Source of the DNA: Aequorivita antarctica
Lineage (GTDB): Bacteria; Bacteroidota; Bacteroidia; Flavobacteriales; Flavobacteriaceae
Length of the DNA stretch: 64,000 bases
Direction: 5' to 3'
NCBI RefSeq assembly: GCF_007997155.1
Contig: NZ_VORT01000001.1
Location: 186,001 to 250,000 of the forward strand
The stretch's first letter is position 1. Each line of letters starts with the position of its first letter. The notes under the pieces were generated by a model. The model was not told the origin of the DNA. It did not search any database and saw only the letters and a program-made list of their open reading frames with translations. This document shows, piece after piece, positions 16,574 to 24,125 of the stretch. The position numbers were made by a program, and so were the translations under genes.

Positions 16574-17733
16574 ATAGCTTTAAGAGAAACAATAAACGAT
16601 TCAAACTGCCTAGTGAAATCAAATGCCAAAATAGAATTATTCTGAACAATTTCTTTTGGAAAACGTTGCAATTCCATTTGGGAAATAGAATTTATTAAAT
16701 CTTGTAGCGCTCCAAAATCGTCTACAGGAACAACCCACCCCAAAGATTCTTTTTCTACAATTTCGCCACCTTCTCCACCAGCAAAATATAGCACCGGCAG
16801 CCCCAAACGGGTGTATTCAAATATTTTTGAGGGAACGGATCCATAAATTCTCTTAATTAAGGGAATAAAAGCAATATCATAACCTTGTAGTGCCTTGTGA
16901 AGTGAAGGCCTATCCAATTCGCCGTAAAAAAAGATGTTTTGTTTTTGCAACGACTTTAGTTTTTCAGCCTCTGGCCCTGCTCCGTAGATGTGAAGGCTTA
17001 CATTTTTTGGAAATGTAATTCGTTGGCAGATTTCAAAAATTCCTTGTGCCATTCCCAATAAACCCGCGTAAACGATTTTGATTTCTTCGGATGTTGGTTT
17101 TTCTTTTATTGAAGGAGCATCAAAGTTTGGAATATTGCGATACAAAAAGAAAAGTTTCTCTGCTTCAAATGTTGAAATATGTTGAAGAATTTCTTCAGAT
17201 TGTCCAACAATTAAATATGCCTTTCGATAACAGAAACGCTCCATTTTCAATAGTATTGAATAATACAATCCTTTTTTCAAAATACCCATTTCTAGTCCCG
17301 CCAATGGCCATAAGTCGGAAACATTCAAGATTATCTTTTTTGAAAACATTCGTCCCAAACAAACCGCAGTAAATCCTATAAAAACAGGAGAGTATTGAAT
17401 AAATATTTTTTTTGGCACTTTGTTGAAAATAAAGAATAACACCAAACTCAATGAAAACGAAAGCATTGAAACCAACCGAACAAATTTATTGGCAGAATTG
17501 CTTGGCCAAGTCCATAATCGAAATATTTTTCCAAAAGAAGCATCTTCTGTAAATGACAACTTTCCCCTGTAAGCTTCAAATATTTTTCCATTGGGATAAT
17601 TTGGCAATGGACAAACTACTTTTACTGAATAACCAGCTTTCCCTAAACCTTCTGCAATGCTTTGCATTCGGTTGGCTGCCGCACCTTTTTCGGGCGGAAA
17701 ATAGTTAGTTATTAGAAGGATTTCTTTTGACAA
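16570..17733 (-). CDS. Glycosyltransferase family 4
   Basis: 387 residues, full length. The N-terminal acceptor domain starts ILLITNYFPPEKGAAANRM; a hydrophobic membrane-association stretch lies near 80-130. The donor domain has IKIVYAGLLGMAQG, VSLHIYGAGPEAEKL and the diagnostic PSKIFEYTRLGLPVLYFAGG, with the family Glu. This is the WbuB/CapM-like branch that works on lipid-linked repeat units. It lies 13 bp downstream of the adenylate-forming enzyme gene on the same strand, so the two share a transcript running opposite to the ugd operon. Confidence 0.88.
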   Translation of the reverse strand: MSKEILLITNYFPPEKGAAANRMQSIAEGLGKAGYSVKVVCPLPNYPNGKIFEAYRGKLSFTEDASFGKIFRLWTWPSNSANKFVRLVSMLSFSLSLVLFFIFNKVPKKIFIQYSPVFIGFTAVCLGRMFSKKIILNVSDLWPLAGLEMGILKKGLYYSILLKMERFCYRKAYLIVGQSEEILQHISTFEAEKLFFLYRNIPNFDAPSIKEKPTSEEIKIVYAGLLGMAQGIFEICQRITFPKNVSLHIYGAGPEAEKLKSLQKQNIFFYGELDRPSLHKALQGYDIAFIPLIKRIYGSVPSKIFEYTRLGLPVLYFAGGEGGEIVEKESLGWVVPVDDFGALQDLINSISQMELQRFPKEIVQNNSILAFDFTRQFESFIVSLKAI

Positions 17734-17746
17734 TTTTTGAAAGAAG

Positions 17747-19057
17747 TTATTGTATTACCATGGAAACGAACTGCTTCAATTTGCCGCTTGCAGTTCTGTC
17801 CAACTGCTCTTTTCGGTTAAAATGAAAGGTGAGTCCCTTTTCTAAAAACTGCTCCAGTGTTTCTGTTATAGCCTTTATTTTCTCCGCTTTTAAAATTTCA
17901 TTACTCACATAATTTATTTCAAAAGTATCAATCTTTGTTTGAATCACTTTAAATTCCTTCATGTTTCCACTTTCTTCCATTATTTTTTTCGTGATAACAT
18001 AAAAAGTCATCCCTGCTGCTTTTTTCCCGCTGGGAAGTAATGCAAAATCATTAGTTCTGCCCAATAACTTTTTCAAGATAGGCTTTTTGGAAGTGCTTTT
18101 TTCGCTTAAAGCACCGTAATCACCAATTTCATAACGGATAAACGGATGTGCTTTGTTGTCCAATGAAGTAATAACTATTCGCCCTTCTTTTCCCAAAGTA
18201 AGCGGTTTGTCGTTTTCATCCAAAATTTCCATAAAAAGCGTTTTAGAATCCACTTCCCATTCGCCTTCTGGATTGGTAAACGCAATGACGCCCACTTCTG
18301 AGCATCCATATTCATTGACCACGGGAACACCAAGATGTTTTTCGAGCAAATTTTTGTCATCCTCAAAAAGCATCTCGGAAGTAACGATGCAGACTTTCAA
18401 TGAAGGGCAAACATACTTTAAAACAATATTTTTTTCCTTCAAATATTTCGCGAAAAGCACAATACTGCTGGTATAACCGTTGATATAATCAAACGGTTTC
18501 TTTTTGTAAACTTCCAACATTTCGTCCAATGCTTTTTCGGAAAGATCAAGTATTGAAAACCGATGGCGGTTAGCCAGAAAATCTTTTAGCTGTACGGTTT
18601 TGTTTTCAATTGTATCTAACGGGATTCCGTAATAACGTGCCTGAAGTGAAGTGTTGAAGTCTATTCCGTACCAACCAAACCGCTCCATGTGGTATGCCCA
18701 AGTGATAGCGTGGCTGTACTTGTCTTTCGCAAAACGAATAGGATTACCACTGGAACCCGACGTTTTGTTTAGGTAAACATTCTTTTCTGAAAAACCTTTT
18801 GTAAGCCTTTCTTGCAATGGTATTTGATAATCTTCCTTTTTCATTATAGGAAGTGATTCCCAATCTGAAAAACTACCTTTCACCTTCTTGCGATAAAAAC
18901 GGTTGTGCTCTAACTGATAATTTACAATTTTGGCCTTTTTTACACTCAAAAATGCTTCGTAATCTGCTTCTTTTATTTCAGAAATTTGAAGCAATTCCTC
19001 CTTGGCCCTCTTAATAGGGAAACGTTTCAGAAAAAGGGAAAAGTCGAAAAGTCTCAA
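17747..19057 (-). CDS. PaaK/CapK-like adenylate-forming enzyme
   Basis: 436 residues, the size of phenylacetate-CoA ligase/coenzyme F390 synthetase relatives. ATP-binding loop NKTSGSSGNPIRF (about 97-109), then EYGCSEVGVIAF (about 249-260) for the acyl-adenylate site, RFIRYEIGDYG-like HPFIRYEIGDYG (about 306-317) and a C-terminal lid with the late Lys in SGKLKQF. CapK homologues occur at capsule loci in many phyla with no defined substrate. A plausible role is activating an organic acid to be attached to a sugar. It is first in a two-gene minus-strand transcript with the GT4, behind a promoter that overlaps a perfect inverted repeat. Confidence 0.82.
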   Translation of the reverse strand: MRLFDFSLFLKRFPIKRAKEELLQISEIKEADYEAFLSVKKAKIVNYQLEHNRFYRKKVKGSFSDWESLPIMKKEDYQIPLQERLTKGFSEKNVYLNKTSGSSGNPIRFAKDKYSHAITWAYHMERFGWYGIDFNTSLQARYYGIPLDTIENKTVQLKDFLANRHRFSILDLSEKALDEMLEVYKKKPFDYINGYTSSIVLFAKYLKEKNIVLKYVCPSLKVCIVTSEMLFEDDKNLLEKHLGVPVVNEYGCSEVGVIAFTNPEGEWEVDSKTLFMEILDENDKPLTLGKEGRIVITSLDNKAHPFIRYEIGDYGALSEKSTSKKPILKKLLGRTNDFALLPSGKKAAGMTFYVITKKIMEESGNMKEFKVIQTKIDTFEINYVSNEILKAEKIKAITETLEQFLEKGLTFHFNRKEQLDRTASGKLKQFVSMVIQ

Positions 19058-19098
19058 AGGCTTACTTTAATTTTTAAATAAATTAGCGGTTCAAGGTA

Positions 19099-19106
19099 CA
19101 AATTTA
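19099..19106 (-). promoter_or_regulatory. -7 element for the CapK-like/GT4 transcript
   Basis: CAAATTTA on the plus strand reads TAAATTTG, a TAnnTTTG match, 41 bp before the ATG at 19057. The -33 region falls inside the inverted repeat at 19115-19154. Confidence 0.5.
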
Positions 19107-19114
19107 CTGAAACC

Positions 19115-19154
19115 CAATTTGCGAAAGTTTTTATTCCAAAACTTTCGCAAATTG
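19115..19154. repeat. Perfect 17-bp inverted repeat, 6-nt spacer
   Basis: CAATTTGCGAAAGTTTT and its exact complement AAAACTTTCGCAAATTG are separated by TATTCC. The element sits between two divergent genes, right over the expected -33 region of the minus-strand promoter. Position between starts argues against a terminator; a regulator-binding site is the simplest reading. Confidence 0.85.
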
Positions 19155-19226
19155 TTAGTTCTAGAAATCCTACTGAATAGCGGGACCTTTTATTTGCTAT
19201 TGACTTGTTTTAGCATTAAAATGAAT

Positions 19227-19234
19227 TATTTTTG
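19227..19234 (+). promoter_or_regulatory. -7 element for purD
   Basis: TATTTTTG matches TAnnTTTG, with CTTG 19 bp upstream as a -33 candidate (19204-19207). It overlaps the in-frame TTG at 19232, which therefore cannot be the start of purD. Confidence 0.65.
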
Positions 19235-19258
19235 ACACCGAAACAAAACATTTCAATT

Positions 19259-20530
19259 ATGAATATTCTCATCCTTGGTTCCGGTGGTCGCGAACATACT
19301 TTTGCTTACAAACTTTCACAGAGCAAACGTTGCGAAAAACTTTTTGTGGCGCCCGGAAACGCCGGTACGCCATCAATAGCGACAAATATAAACATAAAGG
19401 CAACCGATTTTGAGGCTGTAAAAAAATGTGTTGTTGAAAATAAAATCGAAATGGTAGTGGTTGGCCCGGAAGACCCTTTGGTGCAAGGAATAGCTGATTA
19501 TTTTTCTGAAACAAATGAATTGAAAAACGTAATGCTCATAGGACCGTCAAAACGCGGTGCATTATTGGAAGGAAGCAAACAGCGCGCAAAAGAGTTTATG
19601 ATGCAGCACAACATTCCCACGGCTGCTTACGAGAGCTTTACTGTTGAATCTTTGGACGCAGGAAAAGTATTTTTGGAAAAATTAAATCCACCCTATGTTT
19701 TGAAAGCCGACGGATTGGCCGCAGGAAAAGGTGTTTTGATTTTGAAAGATTTAAACGAAGCCAAACAGGAACTTGAAAATATGCTTGCGCATAGCAAGTT
19801 TGGCGAAGCGAGCTCCAAAGTTGTCATAGAAGAATTTTTGGACGGCATAGAACTCAGCGTTTTTGTACTTACTGATGGCAAAAACTACAAAATTCTTCCT
19901 ACAGCAAAAGATTATAAGCGTATTGGCGAAGGAGATACTGGTTTAAATACGGGAGGAATGGGCGCCATTTCACCAGTTCCTTTTGCCGATGATATTTTGA
20001 TGAAAAAGATTGAAGACCGAATCGTGAAACCAACCGTGAACGGTCTTTCCGAAGAAAATATTGATTACAAAGGTTTTGTGTTCATCGGCTTGATAAAAGT
20101 AAACAACGAACCTTACGTTATAGAATACAACGTGCGTATGGGCGATCCCGAGACCGAAGTGGTGCTTCCTCGCATAAAAACAGATTTGGTTGATTTATTT
20201 GAAGCCACCTATCATCAAAAACTCAATGTTATAAATATTGAAATTGACGAAAGAGCAGCAGCGACGGTAATGCTCGTTTCAGGCGGCTATCCTGAAGATT
20301 ACGAAAAAGGAAAGGAAATTTCAGGCATAGAAAACGTGGAAGGCTCCATCGTTTTTCACGCTGGAACAAAATCAGAAAATGGTAGAATTCTCACCAATGG
20401 GGGCCGTGTTTTGGCCGTAACTTCATTGGACAGTGATTACAAAAAGGCACTAAAAAAATCCTATCAAAATATAGAAAAACTATCTTTTGACAGGATGAAG
20501 TATCGTACTGATATAGGCTTCGACCTTTAA
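19259..20530 (+). CDS. purD: Phosphoribosylamine--glycine ligase
   Basis: 423 residues, full length. It joins phosphoribosylamine and glycine with ATP, the second step of purine synthesis. N-terminal ILGSGGREHTFAYKLSQS, the ATP-grasp core (PPYVLKADGLAAGKGVLIL, then VVIEEFLDGIELSV), DYKRIGEGDTGLNTGGMGA and YNVRMGDPETEVVLPR are all present. I chose ATG 19259 over the in-frame TTG at 19232 because the promoter -7 element covers the latter and the protein start then matches the family. It is monocistronic, as the next gene is on the other strand. Confidence 0.95.
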   Translation: MNILILGSGGREHTFAYKLSQSKRCEKLFVAPGNAGTPSIATNINIKATDFEAVKKCVVENKIEMVVVGPEDPLVQGIADYFSETNELKNVMLIGPSKRGALLEGSKQRAKEFMMQHNIPTAAYESFTVESLDAGKVFLEKLNPPYVLKADGLAAGKGVLILKDLNEAKQELENMLAHSKFGEASSKVVIEEFLDGIELSVFVLTDGKNYKILPTAKDYKRIGEGDTGLNTGGMGAISPVPFADDILMKKIEDRIVKPTVNGLSEENIDYKGFVFIGLIKVNNEPYVIEYNVRMGDPETEVVLPRIKTDLVDLFEATYHQKLNVINIEIDERAAATVMLVSGGYPEDYEKGKEISGIENVEGSIVFHAGTKSENGRILTNGGRVLAVTSLDSDYKKALKKSYQNIEKLSFDRMKYRTDIGFDL

Positions 20531-20567
20531 CCCCAACCACTAAAGGTGAGAAGGCAAATCCTGAATA

Positions 20568-20795
20568 TTAGGGATTTTCGTTGTAAGTGTATGTGCTTTC
20601 CGTGCTTTCGTTGAAACTTTTCAACTTAATCATCCAATAAGTGAAGGCAATAGCACCTGTGAGTAAAAGAGTCCAGGAAACAATATTTGCAAGCCACCAG
20701 CTATCAAGCTCTACCTTTGCCAAAGCATTATAAGGGATAAAAAGCACATTTTCAAAAAGAGAAGCTATTCCTTCCCAAAAACCTTTCCAAGTCAT
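20568..20795 (-). CDS. Small conserved flavobacterial membrane protein (DUF6341-like)
   Basis: 75 residues with an amphipathic Trp-rich start (MTWKGFWEGIASLFENVLF) and one membrane helix (about 35-57, WLANIVSWTLLLTGAIAFTY). I place it in the DUF6341-like family from memory of the purD-DUF6341-DUF6427 gene order in flavobacteria; this is a moderate-confidence label. Function unknown. It has a good -7 element upstream and sits back to back with the DUF6427 gene. Confidence 0.7.
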   Translation of the reverse strand: MTWKGFWEGIASLFENVLFIPYNALAKVELDSWWLANIVSWTLLLTGAIAFTYWMIKLKSFNESTESTYTYNENP

Positions 20796-20814
20796 ATCTT
20801 TAATCTTTAGAAAG

Positions 20815-20822
20815 CAAAAATA
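20815..20822 (-). promoter_or_regulatory. -7 element for the small membrane protein gene
   Basis: CAAAAATA on the plus strand reads TATTTTTG, a full TAnnTTTG match, 19 bp before the ATG at 20795. Confidence 0.55.
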
Positions 20823-20836
20823 TAAAAATACCCCTT

Positions 20837-21790
20837 ATGCTAACAAGCTTTTTCGGAAAATCTAATCCAATAAATTATTTAATTCTAGGTGTTTTTATTG
20901 TTGTAGGGTATTTATTGGGTGCAATTTCAGGATCTGCCATTGACATTACACCGTTTTTACTGTTTGTTCATGGTATTTTTGTAATTCTTAGTGTGTTGAT
21001 TATGTTGCTGTTGGATTTTATTATCCGAAAAAACCATTTGACAAAAACAAACACCTTCGCCATTCTATTTTTTACCTGTTTTATGGTAATGCTGCCTGTT
21101 ATTTTTCTTCAGCATACAATTCTTTTAGCCAATGCTTTTCTAATTCTTGCCTTGCGAAGGATTATGAGTTTGCGAAGCGATAAAAATTCATCAAAGAAAA
21201 TTCTTGATGCGAGTCTTTGGATTACCATTGCGTCCCTGTTTTATTTTTGGAGCCTGTTGTTTTTTGTGCCACTTTTGATAGCCATTATACAAAAACCGAA
21301 TTCAAACTATAAGCAGATGCTAATTCCTTTCACAGGTTTTATGGCTGTTTTATTAATAAATACGGCATACCAACTACTTGTATACAATTCGTTTGAGTGG
21401 TTTTTTAATTGGAAGGAACCTATAAGTTTTGATTTTTCAAAATACAACTTAGCCTCTGTTTTGGTGCCAGCTACAGTAATTCTCGCTTTTTATATTTGGA
21501 CGGGATTGTATCGAATTTTAAGACTTTCCGCAGTCTCCTTAAAAGAGAAGTCCAACTATCTTTTGATGCTTTACGTGAGTCTGACCAGCTTATTTGTGGC
21601 CTTGATGGGCCCCGAAAAAACGGGCGCCGAAATACTTTTTGTATTGGCTCCCATTTCAATTATTGCGGCTAATTATATTGAAGGATTTGAAACAGATCGT
21701 TTTGTGGAAAAAGATGTTTCCGAATTTTGGTTCAAGGAAATTATGCTATGGTTGGTTGTGGTTTTACCGTTTGTATTTTTATTCTTATGA
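20837..21790 (+). CDS. DUF6427-family integral membrane protein
   Basis: 317 residues with about nine or ten membrane helices and short polar loops; starts MLTSFFGKSNPINYLILG, as in this flavobacterial family. No catalytic motif is visible. Family function is unknown. Its last four bases (ATGA) contain the start codon of the predicted restriction nuclease gene, so the two genes are translationally coupled, although DUF6427 has no obvious link to restriction. Confidence 0.75.
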   Translation: MLTSFFGKSNPINYLILGVFIVVGYLLGAISGSAIDITPFLLFVHGIFVILSVLIMLLLDFIIRKNHLTKTNTFAILFFTCFMVMLPVIFLQHTILLANAFLILALRRIMSLRSDKNSSKKILDASLWITIASLFYFWSLLFFVPLLIAIIQKPNSNYKQMLIPFTGFMAVLLINTAYQLLVYNSFEWFFNWKEPISFDFSKYNLASVLVPATVILAFYIWTGLYRILRLSAVSLKEKSNYLLMLYVSLTSLFVALMGPEKTGAEILFVLAPISIIAANYIEGFETDRFVEKDVSEFWFKEIMLWLVVVLPFVFLFL

Positions 21791-22431
21791 GTCTACTGAA
21801 TCTTCAAAATATTGAAAAGGAATTAAAAAGACGGCACCAACATCCCTATAAATGGTTCCGAAAGCAGAATGATGCTTGGGATAATTACACAAATTTTATT
21901 TACCGAACCTCCAGTTGGGACACGCTTGTTCAGAAAATCGCAATTGTTGCTGAAGCACAGGAATTGGACAAGCAACAGTTTTTTCAATACGCCGCCAACC
22001 GATGGTATAATTTCTGGAGCGCACAGACTGTGGAGCAAATATTTGCTGAAATGGAAGGCATTGAGCCTGCTGAGGAAGTAAGAGATTCTGAAAAGGATTT
22101 TTATCTCTTAGGAATCCCTTTTGACCATAAAACATCTGTGTTTCCAAAGCAGTTTGAAAAATCTTTTGAATACGCCCAAAGCCACAAAGGCGAATTGATT
22201 GAATGGCTTTACAAAAATCAAAGCACCCAAAAACGCCATCATTTCAAAAATCGTCTTTTTATTGTAGTTTTTGAACGTACTGGCGAACACTGGAAACTAA
22301 AAGCTGAACTCACACTTCTTAAAAAAGCAATCGAAAAATATGTTGCAGCATTTAAGCCAGCGCAACTACATTCCTTTACTTTTGCCGACGGACAAACAAC
22401 TTTGAGCGATATTATCTGGGTTTCCAAATGA
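21787..22431 (+). CDS. Predicted type II restriction endonuclease, PD-(D/E)xK fold
   Basis: 214 residues from ATG 21787; a longer frame from 21727 would run inside the preceding gene and is less likely. No membrane segment. The centre reads NRWYNFWSAQTVEQIF (71-86), then DFYLLGIPFDHKTSVFP (104-120): Asp104, then Asp113-x-Lys115 ahead of a hydrophobic strand, with Glu83 upstream. This spacing fits the PD-(D/E)xK nuclease core. HHFKNRLFIVVFE (151-163) looks like the next core strand. The gene directly downstream, overlapping by ATGA, is a DNA adenine methylase, which is the strongest support. Recognition sequence unknown. Alternative: an accessory protein of the methylase. Confidence 0.6.
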   Translation: MSLLNLQNIEKELKRRHQHPYKWFRKQNDAWDNYTNFIYRTSSWDTLVQKIAIVAEAQELDKQQFFQYAANRWYNFWSAQTVEQIFAEMEGIEPAEEVRDSEKDFYLLGIPFDHKTSVFPKQFEKSFEYAQSHKGELIEWLYKNQSTQKRHHFKNRLFIVVFERTGEHWKLKAELTLLKKAIEKYVAAFKPAQLHSFTFADGQTTLSDIIWVSK

Positions 22432-23426
22432 ACTACATAGGCAGCAAACATAAACTCTCCAGCTTCATTTTTGAAACGGTTACCGAAACTTGCGGAAAAG
22501 ATCTTTCCAAAAAGGTTTTTTGTGACCTTTTTGCAGGTACAGGAATTGTTGGTCGAAATTTTAAACCCTATGTAAAACAAGTAATTGCTAATGATATGGA
22601 ATTTTACAGCTATGTTCTAAACCAAAATTACATCGGCAATCATACTGCTTTCTATTTCGAAGAATTTTTAAATGAATTGAATTCGCTCAGCGGAAAAAAA
22701 GGCTTCATTTTTCAGCATTATTCCGAAGACGGAAAAGCAGGTAGAAACTATTTCACTTCAGAAAATGGACAGAAAATAGATGCGGTTCGACTTCAAATTG
22801 AAGACTGGAAAAATACTTCAAAAATTACGGAAGACCAATATTATTTTCTACTGGCCTCTTTGCTGGAAAGCGCGGATAAAGTGGCGAATACTGCCTCCGT
22901 TTATGGCGCGTATTTAAAACATATAAAAACTTCAGCTGCAAAAAAATTAGTTATTAAACCCGCTATTTTTCAGCAAACAGAAAGCGCTCATCAAGTTTTT
23001 CAGGAAGACAGCAATGCACTTATCAAAAAAATTGAAGGTGATATTCTATATTTAGACCCTCCGTATAATGCCCGTCAGTACGGCGCCAACTATCATTTGC
23101 TGAATACTATCGCAAAATATGATACCTTTGTGCCTAAGGGAAAAACGGGTCTGCGCAATTACTACAAAAGCGATTGGTGTAGAACCGGAGAAGTCCTTAA
23201 AAGTTTTGAGGAATTGATTGAAAATGCACAATTTCCATACATTTTCCTAAGCTATAACAACGAAGGATTAATGAGCCAACAGGAAGTGCAAACGGTAATG
23301 GAACGCTTCGGAGAGTACAGCTTGAAAACAAAAAAATACCAACGTTTTAAAGCAGATAAAACCGAAAATCGAAACCACAAAGCCTCCGAAACTTTTGAAT
23401 ATTTACACATTTTAGAAAAGAAATAA
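22428..23426 (+). CDS. DNA adenine N6-methyltransferase, D12 class
   Basis: 332 residues. N-terminal MNYIGSKHKL is the D12-class start that binds AdoMet, with FAGTGIVGRNF (35-45) as motif I and LYLDPPYNARQYGANYH (208-223) as the DPPY catalytic motif IV. It should transfer a methyl group to N6 of adenine in a specific DNA site and protect it from the nuclease encoded just upstream. The start overlaps the nuclease stop. A copy of a dispersed TGAGC...TCGAAG element lies 6 bp after its stop. Target sequence cannot be told. It could be an orphan epigenetic methylase if the upstream gene is not a nuclease. Confidence 0.88.
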   Translation: MNYIGSKHKLSSFIFETVTETCGKDLSKKVFCDLFAGTGIVGRNFKPYVKQVIANDMEFYSYVLNQNYIGNHTAFYFEEFLNELNSLSGKKGFIFQHYSEDGKAGRNYFTSENGQKIDAVRLQIEDWKNTSKITEDQYYFLLASLLESADKVANTASVYGAYLKHIKTSAAKKLVIKPAIFQQTESAHQVFQEDSNALIKKIEGDILYLDPPYNARQYGANYHLLNTIAKYDTFVPKGKTGLRNYYKSDWCRTGEVLKSFEELIENAQFPYIFLSYNNEGLMSQQEVQTVMERFGEYSLKTKKYQRFKADKTENRNHKASETFEYLHILEKK

Positions 23427-23431
23427 AGTCG

Positions 23432-23455
23432 GTGTCTGAGCGGAATCGAAGACAC
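23432..23455. repeat. Dispersed TGAGC...TCGAAG element with 6-bp inverted ends
   Basis: GTGTCT and AGACAC flank the core GAGCGGAATCGA. The core is shared with 31401-31423 and 43879-43900. It marks the right edge of the predicted restriction-modification pair. Confidence 0.65.
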
Positions 23456-23480
23456 ATAAACAACAATAAATTAATAGATA

Positions 23481-24089
23481 ATGTTTTCAGACAAAGCCAA
23501 CAAAATCTTCGCAGAAGTAATAAATAAGTATCACGAAATCAATACCGTGGACCAAGCCTTCAGCAATCCGTACAATAAAGGCAGTCATTTGATTGAGCAT
23601 TTATTATATCGAAAATGTTGGATAGATACGGTGCAGTGGCATTATGAAGACATCATCCGCGACCCAAATATTGATCCAGTCGGCGCCTTAAAACTGAAGC
23701 GTCAAATTGATGCTTCAAACCAAGATCGCACCGATATGGTGGAATACATTGATAGCTATTTCTTAGAAAAATTCAAGGATGTAAAAGTGAATGAAGCCGC
23801 GACCATAAACACCGAAAGCCCTGCTTGGGGTGTTGACCGTCTTTCTATTTTGGCGCTGAAAGTGTATCACATGAATGAAGAAGCAACCCGAACAGATGCT
23901 TCCCAAGAACACCTAATGGCCTGCAAAGCAAAGTTGAATATACTGTTGGAACAACGCGTAGATTTAAGTACCGCGATCAACCAATTATTGGACGATATTG
24001 CCCACGGCAGAAAATATATGAAAGTCTATAAGCAGATGAAAATGTACAATGACGACGAATTGAACCCTGTACTTCGCGGAAAGAAATAA
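23481..24089 (+). CDS. DUF4254-family protein
   Basis: 202 residues, soluble and mostly helical, with the family features NPYNKGSHLIEHLLYRKCWID, QWHYEDIIRDP and the late helices LSILALKVYHMNEEA and LNILLEQRVDL. DUF4254 genes are regularly found beside GT9 heptosyltransferase genes in Bacteroidota, as here (36 bp downstream), which suggests a role in lipopolysaccharide or cell-surface assembly. No enzyme activity is established. Confidence 0.85.
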   Translation: MFSDKANKIFAEVINKYHEINTVDQAFSNPYNKGSHLIEHLLYRKCWIDTVQWHYEDIIRDPNIDPVGALKLKRQIDASNQDRTDMVEYIDSYFLEKFKDVKVNEAATINTESPAWGVDRLSILALKVYHMNEEATRTDASQEHLMACKAKLNILLEQRVDLSTAINQLLDDIAHGRKYMKVYKQMKMYNDDELNPVLRGKK

Positions 24090-24108
24090 ACCTATTTTTA
24101 AACTTAAC

Positions 24109-24123
24109 AGGTTTTCAAAACCT
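24109..24123. repeat. Palindrome AGGTTTT-c-AAAACCT
   Basis: A perfect 7-bp inverted repeat with a one-base centre, ending 2 bp before the GT9 start codon. A degenerate relative is at 31713-31728. Confidence 0.7.
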
Positions 24124-24125
24124 CA

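Noticed and set aside
19115-19154. Terminator reading for the 17-bp inverted repeat
   Set aside because: It lies between divergent start codons, with no gene end on either side, so termination is not a sensible role.
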